Shown: piece after piece, positions 7,102 through 11,332 of the stretch
Position numbering within the stretch: the stretch's first letter is position 1
Layout: each line of letters opens with the position of its first letter
Assembly: GCA_031411935.1 (NCBI GenBank)
Contig: JANOBY010000511.1
Location: 1 to 11,332, forward strand
Direction of reading: 5' to 3'
DNA from: JAQGHR01 sp031411935
Lineage (GTDB): Bacteria > Planctomycetota > Planctomycetia > Isosphaerales > Isosphaeraceae
Length of the DNA: 11,332 nucleotides
The notes under the pieces: generated by a model
What the model was told of the DNA's origin: nothing
What the model saw: only the letters and a program-made list of their open reading frames with translations
The model's database searches: none
Translations under genes and position numbers: made by a program

Positions 7102-8178
7102 ATGAGCCTCAACCCCCTGCGCAGCGCTCTGACTCGTCCCGGTCTGGCGGCCTCGCGACAGGACTCGCCGTTCCAGTCGCAGGCCGAGGCCTCGCTGGCG
7201 GGCTTCCGCGCGGTCCGCGATGAGCTGGAGAGGCGGGTGCGTCGCGGAGAGATCACCGTCAAGGTCGCCCGCGAGCAGGCCGCCGACGCCGCCTCGCGTC
7301 TGCGAGACCTTCTCACCCCGCGTGCCGAGACCTTCAGCCCGGTCCCTCGGGCGTTCCTCGATCGCCTGGCCGAGGCCGCCGAGCTCCGCAAGACCGCACG
7401 CGATCAGGGCTCGCTGGAGACGCTCCAGCGCGAGACGAACCGGCTCCTGAAGCAGACCCTGATCGAGCAGCAGCTCGCCAGCCGCAACGCCGAGTTCGAA
7501 GGCAAGGCCTTCGCGCGGCCCATGGTCGGGGGCGACCCCGCCCCCTCCCTCGACTCGATGCTCCGCTTCCACGAGACCGCCGCGCAGTCGGGCGACGACG
7601 CCGGCATGGAGTGGGCCCGCCGCCACCTGGAATCCATGCGAAATCGCGTGTTCGCCCCCGAGGACGAGCAGAAGATCGACGCCGCGTGCGACCGGCCCGA
7701 CCAGCTCAACCCGAGGATCGTGTCCCGCTACGTCGAGTCCCTGCGCGAGAGCCCGGCCGAGTCGCTCGAGGTGTTCGTGAACGAGGCCCTCGCGGCCCGA
7801 GACGCCAACGCCTGCACCGCGGCCTTCGTCCTGGCCCGCGAGGTGCCCGAGACGGGGTCCGCCCGCTGGGTCCGCTCGGTTCTCGACGGACTGGCCGATT
7901 TCCCCGACGCGGCGCTCAATGCCCTGCGGACGCTCGAGGCCGAGGCCCGCGCCGCCGACGCCCAGGCCGCCAGGGACCTGGCCGACTACGCCGTGGCCCA
8001 GGCCCAGGCCGAGGCCCGGTTCCTCGGGCTTGAAGCCCCCACCACCGCCGAGCTCGACCGCCTGGACCGGATCACCTCCCGCCCGGTGGCCGCCCCGGAC
8101 GAGGCGATCGGCCTGGCCCTCGATCGGCGAGGGCTCCTCGACCACGAGATCCCCCCGGCGGTCGCGACGCACGAGTGA
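7102..8178 (+). CDS. Hypothetical 358-aa helix-rich soluble protein
   Basis: I cannot assign a family. The protein is charged, rich in Ala, Arg, Glu, Asp and Leu, and appears almost wholly alpha-helical. It has only two Cys (196, 238), no signal peptide and no membrane span, so it is probably cytoplasmic. Residues 28-70 (AEASLAGFRAVRDELERRVRRGE onward) and 84-130 (FLDRLAEAAELRKTARD to IEQQLASRN) have the heptad-like spacing of coiled coils. A Pro/Gly-containing link (139-150) is followed by helical segments at 152-182, 205-247, 255-285 and 286-308. The last part (AQAEARFLGLEAPTTAELDRLDRI) suggests another helix and turn. Codon bias is strong. The start is supported by GAGG at 7088-7091. A hairpin lies just after the stop. 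Scaffold, adaptor or structural roles are possible but unsupported; there are no phage genes nearby to make it a virion protein. Confidence 0.85.
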   Translation: MSLNPLRSALTRPGLAASRQDSPFQSQAEASLAGFRAVRDELERRVRRGEITVKVAREQAADAASRLRDLLTPRAETFSPVPRAFLDRLAEAAELRKTARDQGSLETLQRETNRLLKQTLIEQQLASRNAEFEGKAFARPMVGGDPAPSLDSMLRFHETAAQSGDDAGMEWARRHLESMRNRVFAPEDEQKIDAACDRPDQLNPRIVSRYVESLRESPAESLEVFVNEALAARDANACTAAFVLAREVPETGSARWVRSVLDGLADFPDAALNALRTLEAEARAADAQAARDLADYAVAQAQAEARFLGLEAPTTAELDRLDRITSRPVAAPDEAIGLALDRRGLLDHEIPPAVATHE

Positions 8179-8194
8179 CCCGAGGGTCGGCATT

Positions 8195-8216
8195 CAGGGC
8201 CCTCGTGGGGCCCCTG
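8195..8216 (+). terminator. GC hairpin just after the 358-aa gene
   Basis: CAGGGCCC (8195-8202) pairs with GGGCCCCTG (8208-8216) with one bulged C, closing a small loop around TCGTG. It begins 17 nt after the stop codon. There is no T-run, so if it ends transcription it does so as an L-shaped or factor-assisted terminator. Confidence 0.45.
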
Positions 8217-8340
8217 CTCCCCGGGAAAACATCCGCACTCGGGCGGGAACGGATCCGACGTGTTCTTCGAGGCAGGAGGGTCTCCGATGGGACAGTGTCA
8301 GCAAGAGACGGGGCCGGCTCGATGCTTCTCCCCGGGCCGT

Positions 8341-8358
8341 GCCCAGGGCCCCCTGGGC
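8341..8358 (+). other. Perfect 7-bp GC hairpin
   Basis: GCCCAGG (8341-8347), loop GCCC, CCTGGGC (8352-8358) forms an uninterrupted stem. No T-run follows. It sits 19 nt before the G-quadruplex motif. Confidence 0.45.
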
Positions 8359-8377
8359 CTGTCGCCTCGGAGGTGGC

Positions 8378-8397
8378 GGGTGGGGAGGGCGCGTGGG
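8378..8397 (+). other. G-quadruplex motif
   Basis: There are four G-tracts of at least three G at 8378-8380, 8382-8385, 8387-8389 and 8395-8397, with loops T, A and CGCGT. This satisfies the canonical G3+N1-7 pattern, and two single-nucleotide loops favour a stable parallel fold. GC-rich genomes produce such motifs by chance, so function is open. Confidence 0.5.
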
Positions 8398-8518
8398 CCG
8401 TGGAAACGTGTCCGTCTGGGGGAATTCCCCAGGATTCCCGACAGGGCGATTGGTGCGGCAGGTCACATCGTGCCGATCATGACGTAAGCTTCCGGTGGGC
8501 CCGGATGGCCCGTGGCAT

Positions 8519-8580
8519 CAATTGGGGCTCAATTGCAACTTCATCGCAAATTTTTATTGCAATTTCCGGCGATCTTGCGA
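8519..8580. promoter_or_regulatory. AT-rich island with overlapping inverted repeats (candidate operator/promoter)
   Basis: CAATTG occurs at 8519-8524 and 8530-8535, a self-complementary pair with a 5-nt loop. AATTGCAA (8531-8538) is inverted as TTGCAATT (8557-8564). TCGCAA (8544-8549) is inverted as TTGCGA (8575-8580). By hand count 34 of 80 bases at 8521-8600 are G or C, far below the surrounding DNA. Low GC plus dyads upstream of a DNA-binding-like gene suggests a promoter with operator sites. TCTATA at 8585-8590 is a possible -10, but no well-spaced -35 is evident. Confidence 0.45.
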
Positions 8581-8833
8581 AGTCTCTATAGGAGAGGTTG
8601 GATTTTCGTTGAAGATGCCAGGAGTCAGGCTCGCGATCTCGTGTCCTCGATGCCGATGACAGGATCACGGGTGAGAAATGGGGCGACGGCCGACAAATCG
8701 GCGTCGATGACTCTGGCCGATGCGTATCATGAGTTCAGCCGCAGTGGAATCCCATCGCGAGTGGCCCGCGATTCGCTACTCGTCCGTTGGCAACAGGGTG
8801 CTCGGTTTCTTTCCTCGGTGTAAAGGTTCCTCA

Positions 8834-9193
8834 ATGTCCGAAGTCCCGCAGAGCTGGCGCCTGGTTCTCGAAAGCCTGTCCGCCAGCGTGTCCCCCTGGA
8901 TGACCCCGGCGGAGGTCGCCGATCGCCTGGGCCTGGACGTGGAAGAGACCACCGATGTGCTCGCGTCGCTCGACGCGATCGGCCTGGTCTCGGTGCGCGA
9001 GCCGGATGGACTGGACGGCCCGGTGGTGGCGGCTTCGCCCCGCGGCTCGGATCTGGTCCGCGTGTCGAGCTCGCAGCGCAACGGCTCATCCGCCGTCCGC
9101 GATCGTCGCGGGTCGGCCGGCTGGGTCTCGCCTTACGATCGGTCCAGCCGCAACCGGACCATCGCCACGGCCGTCGGGTCGGTGGTCTCGTAA
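8834..9193 (+). CDS. Small winged-helix-like protein, possible transcription regulator
   Basis: This 119-aa protein has an N-terminal region resembling a winged helix-turn-helix. A first helix (SWRLVLESLSASV) is followed by MTPAEVADRLGL (23-34, HTH helix 2), VEETTDVLASLDAIGLVSVRE (36-56, recognition helix and first wing strand) and a possible second strand near PVVAASPRGSDLVRV (63-77). The pattern resembles MarR-, ArsR- or IclR-type DNA-binding domains, but I cannot name a family. The remaining ~40 residues are Ser/Arg-rich and low in structure. The ATG at 8834 is preceded by AAAGG (8822-8826) with a 7-nt gap. Upstream lie the AT-rich dyads, which it might bind. Its last 61 nt overlap the 3' end of convergent cutC, which probably explains the odd C-terminal sequence. 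Confidence 0.72.
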   Translation: MSEVPQSWRLVLESLSASVSPWMTPAEVADRLGLDVEETTDVLASLDAIGLVSVREPDGLDGPVVAASPRGSDLVRVSSSQRNGSSAVRDRRGSAGWVSPYDRSSRNRTIATAVGSVVS

Positions 9194-9897
9194 CGATCTT
9201 CGGGTGGCCTCAGCGTTCCGCCGAACGACAGCCCAGGTCGCGAGGCGGTTGACCCCTCATGCCGCGTGGTCTTCAACGACGCATGCACCTGATCGCACCC
9301 GGTCCGCCGCAGGACATCTTCGAGCGTGAACCGGTTGATCCCGCCCGCGGGCAGGATCTCCAGACGTCCCACCGATCGCGCGATCAACTCCGCGATCAAT
9401 GACGCGCCGTTGTAGGCGGAATCCTCCTGGCCGCTGGTCATGACCCGGCGGACGCCCAGGTCGATCAACGTTTGCATCGCCTCAAACGGGTCGGGCGTCA
9501 CATCGAACGCCCGGTGGAAGACCGACTGGCGATCGCTGCCGATCTGCTCCACGAGCTTGCGGGTCCGGGGCTCGTCGATCGTCCCTGAACCGGTGAGGAT
9601 GCCGAAGGCGATCCCGCTGGCGCCGTGCTCGAGAGAGAAGTCCACGTCGCGCTGCATCCCGGCGAATTCGCGATCGGTGTAGGCGAACCCTCCGCCCCGA
9701 GGTCGGACCATGACGATGATGGGGATCTGGACCCGCGCGCGGGCCTCGATCAGCGAGCCGAGCGACGGGGTGAGCCCGCCGAGCAGCAGCGCCGAGTTGA
9801 GCTCCACGCGATCCGCCCCGCCCTGCTGGGCGGCCTCGGCGTCCTCGGCCGAGGCCACGGCCACTTCCAGCACCACGCGACGGCTTGCGGCATTCAT
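9133..9897 (-). CDS. cutC: CutC family protein (copper homeostasis-type TIM barrel)
   Basis: This 254-aa predicted cytosolic (beta/alpha)8 barrel has all major CutC motifs: LEVAVASAEDAEAAQQGGAD (10-29), then RVELNSALLLGGLTPSLG (30-47), MVRPRGGGFAYTDREFAGM (63-81), FGILTGSGTID (98-108), FHRAFDVT (127-134), MTSGQ (153-157) and LPAGGINRFTLEDVL (182-196). Length is normal for the family. CutC was named for copper tolerance in E. coli, but that phenotype has been attributed to MicL, a small RNA made from within the cutC region, so the protein's real activity is unsettled and should not be read as copper export. The ATG at 9897 gives MNAASRRVVLEVAVAS, with the first strand directly after, as expected. 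The final ~20 codons overlap the convergent winged-helix gene. The dockerin protein gene ends 40 nt upstream on the same strand. Confidence 0.94.
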   Translation of the reverse strand: MNAASRRVVLEVAVASAEDAEAAQQGGADRVELNSALLLGGLTPSLGSLIEARARVQIPIIVMVRPRGGGFAYTDREFAGMQRDVDFSLEHGASGIAFGILTGSGTIDEPRTRKLVEQIGSDRQSVFHRAFDVTPDPFEAMQTLIDLGVRRVMTSGQEDSAYNGASLIAELIARSVGRLEILPAGGINRFTLEDVLRRTGCDQVHASLKTTRHEGSTASRPGLSFGGTLRPPEDRYETTDPTAVAMVRLRLDRS

Positions 9898-9937
9898 GGG
9901 CGGGTTCCGTTATCCGGTCGATCTTCGCGGAGGGGGA

Positions 9938-11332
9938 TCAGGCGAGCCCGAACTTCGGGGTGGTGAATTTCAGGCCCTTCGTCACGGTCCGACCGCGGTT
10001 CACGTTGATGATGTTGCGGTCAGTTTGCGTGACCTTGCCGTCTCCGTCCACGTCGGAATTCAGATAAACCGTGGGCTGGCCCGCGGGCGAGGCCAGGCCC
10101 AGCATGGTGCTGGTGAGGACGTAGTCGGTCGTGGTGCCCGGCGGTGAGCCCGACGGAGGGGTGAGCTCGACCGTCTGGTTGCCGTCCACGTCGCCCAGGA
10201 GGCGATAGAAATAGGCCTTCGTGAAGGTCGTTCCGATTTTCATCGAGAGCTCGTAGTAGCCGTCCATGCTATTGCTGGTGGGGGTCCCGCCCAGGCCTCC
10301 GGCGCCGAAGTCGATGGTGAGCTTGTTGTCCAGGGCGGAGAACATCCCCGAGTTCAGGGGCACGGCCTTGCCGTCGGCGGGGTTGGGGACCACGCCCGAG
10401 TTCGTCGGGTAGCGAGTGAGCGTGATGTCATTCCAGAGGCTCGAGATCACGGGCGTTGCCGCGGTCTCGGCCTGGTTGAACAGGACATCCAGGTAGCGGA
10501 CGAACGAGCGCGTTCTGAGGCCTCGCGACACCTGGAAGCCGATCGCCGCCAGGTTCGGGGACGCGGCGAAGGTTGTCGTGGCGGTGGCGTCGGGCTGGGA
10601 GGGCAAGACCTCGACGTTGCCGGCGAAGTCGCGGGCCTGGGTGAAGAAGCGGTAGGTGTAGGATGTGCCGTCGGCCTTCGCCGCGTAGATGGCCTGGCCG
10701 GCGGAGACGCCCCCGACGGCGGGGTTCGCGGCGAACGTGCCGATCTTCTCGGTGATCGAGGCCGGCTGCCCCTCGGGGGTCATCTGGACGAAGAGGTCGA
10801 AGCTCTGGATGCCGGTCGTGCTGCCGGTGTCGGAGCCCGAGTAGTCGATCACGAAGGTCTGGCCGGACCCGTCCACCGCCGTGACCTGGCTGACCGGCGC
10901 GGCCACGTCGCCCGTGGAGGTGGCGGCGTTGGTGGAGGTGCCCACCTTCACCTCCACGTTGCCCGCGAGGTCGCGGGCCTCCACGCGGAAGTTGTAGGTC
11001 CGGTTGCTGGTGGCCGTGAACATCTTCGTGTCGGCGGTCTGACCGGGGGCCAGGGGCACGTCGGCCAGTCCGGGCACGAGGACGAACGGCCCGTTGTTCG
11101 TGGACACATAAAGGCTGTACGACCCCGCGCCCGAACCGGTGTCGGCGAAGGTCATCGACACGGGGAAGGTCGCCGTGGTCTGCCGCGAGGTGAACGGCAC
11201 GACCCGCGAGGTGGGCCCGGTCCGGTCGGTGGTCCAGGTCGCCTGGGCCGAGCCCGAGCCGCTGCCGCCCTCGGGGCTGAGGATCGTCGCCGCGTTGACC
11301 GTGAGCGTGTACTCGCCCTCGGCCGCGGCCAG
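9938..11332 (-). CDS. Secreted multidomain protein with adhesin-like repeats and C-terminal dockerin module (5' end outside window)
   Basis: The last 464 residues are visible; the frame is open to the window edge, so the start and any signal peptide lie beyond 11332. A GTG at 11200 is internal: codons upstream continue sensibly as GEYTLTVNAATILSPEGG. Two similar beta-rich domains follow, about 10900-11215 and 10560-10895. Each has a SxV opening, a SYSLYVS or SFDLFVQ strand and a Tyr-x-(F/Y)RF...ARDxAGNVEV ending, resembling FN3/Ig-like adhesin repeats. A ~120-residue region (SRGLRTRSFVRYLDVLFN to DGYYELSMKIG) leads into two EF-type calcium loops, GDVDGNQTVE (around 10192) and DVDGDGKVTQTD (around 10054), forming a dockerin-type module. 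The short tail GLKFTTPKFGLA ends the protein. Many Gly, Thr, Ser and no Cys fit an extracellular location. It may bind cells or polymers, or dock to another secreted protein. cutC follows after 40 nt. Confidence 0.88.
   Translation of the reverse strand: MAAAEGEYTLTVNAATILSPEGGSGSGSAQATWTTDRTGPTSRVVPFTSRQTTATFPVSMTFADTGSGAGSYSLYVSTNNGPFVLVPGLADVPLAPGQTADTKMFTATSNRTYNFRVEARDLAGNVEVKVGTSTNAATSTGDVAAPVSQVTAVDGSGQTFVIDYSGSDTGSTTGIQSFDLFVQMTPEGQPASITEKIGTFAANPAVGGVSAGQAIYAAKADGTSYTYRFFTQARDFAGNVEVLPSQPDATATTTFAASPNLAAIGFQVSRGLRTRSFVRYLDVLFNQAETAATPVISSLWNDITLTRYPTNSGVVPNPADGKAVPLNSGMFSALDNKLTIDFGAGGLGGTPTSNSMDGYYELSMKIGTTFTKAYFYRLLGDVDGNQTVELTPPSGSPPGTTTDYVLTSTMLGLASPAGQPTVYLNSDVDGDGKVTQTDRNIINVNRGRTVTKGLKFTTPKFGLA

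Larger units (their letters stand above)
8179..8833. other. 655-nt gene-poor region with several structural elements
   Basis: No reading frame here looks protein-like on either strand. From left to right it holds a GC hairpin (8195-8216), a perfect hairpin (8341-8358), a G-quadruplex motif (8378-8397), the 12-bp palindrome GGGGAATTCCCC (8419-8430), a short TCCGG/CCGGA stem (8491-8505), and an AT-rich island with inverted repeats (8519-8580) followed by TCTATA (8585-8590) and GGAGAGG (8591-8597). Together these look like the end of one transcription unit and the control region or leader of the winged-helix gene, possibly with a noncoding RNA. Confidence 0.5.

Noticed and set aside
6424..8193. 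589-codon open frame on the minus strand opposite the 358-aa gene
   Set aside because: Its translation is Gly/Leu/Val/Arg/His-rich without domains, as expected antisense to a GC-rich gene, and it overlaps genes with better codon bias and a ribosome binding site.
8609..8659. Tiny frame after GGAGAGG encoding 16 residues with a CPRC motif
   Set aside because: It stops right after the Cys pair. It could be a leader peptide or a zinc-ribbon remnant, but nothing supports translation.
8512..8823. 103-codon frame (GTG start) across the AT-rich island
   Set aside because: It crosses the inverted repeats, lacks the G/C third-position bias of local genes and has no ribosome binding site. The last ~35 residues (SMTLADAYHEFSRSG onward) are slightly protein-like but not enough to call.
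1..11332. A novel defence, mobile or biosynthetic system
   Set aside because: No nucleases, helicases, transposases, integrases, phage genes, CRISPR repeats or clustered biosynthetic enzymes are visible; most genes are housekeeping or envelope genes in a loose layout.

Overview
The window is high-GC bacterial DNA with strongly G/C-biased third codon positions. Two things suggest a planctomycete, probably near Isosphaeraceae: a large secreted protein with adhesin-like beta domains and a C-terminal dockerin-type calcium-binding module, and several acidic, unassignable proteins set among loosely packed housekeeping genes. This placement is inferred from gene style; there is no rRNA or marker tree behind it.

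Layout from left to right. tyrS (tyrosyl-tRNA synthetase) lies on the minus strand at 94-1314. Divergent from it on the plus strand are a CPBP-family membrane protease (1493-2500) and an exported or membrane-anchored alpha/beta hydrolase (2596-3825). These converge on a minus-strand translation pair: rsfS (ribosome silencing factor, 5879-6427), then argS (arginyl-tRNA synthetase, 3883-5739). The 139-nt gap between rsfS and argS holds a strong imperfect hairpin and a 12-mer direct repeat. Divergent from rsfS are a possible 88-aa protein (6728-6994) and a 358-aa helix-rich protein of unknown function (7102-8178).

The largest gene-poor stretch is 8179-8833. It contains a hairpin just after the upstream gene, a second perfect hairpin, a G-quadruplex motif, a 12-bp palindrome and an AT-rich island with overlapping inverted repeats. 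It leads into a small winged-helix-like protein (8834-9193), whose 3' end overlaps the convergent cutC gene (9133-9897, minus) by 61 nt. Forty nt upstream of cutC, on the same strand, is the 3' part of the secreted dockerin protein gene (stop at 9938). Its reading frame stays open to the window edge, so its start lies outside.

The recognisable genes fall into three themes: translation (tyrS, argS, rsfS), the cell envelope and exterior (CPBP protease, hydrolase, dockerin protein), and a CutC-family protein beside a possible regulator. I see no CRISPR array, insertion sequence, phage module, tRNA or rRNA, and no clear defence or biosynthetic system. The most worthwhile leads are the 8179-8833 intergenic region, the rsfS-argS spacer, the unassigned 358-aa protein and the variant KMSKS loop in TyrRS.
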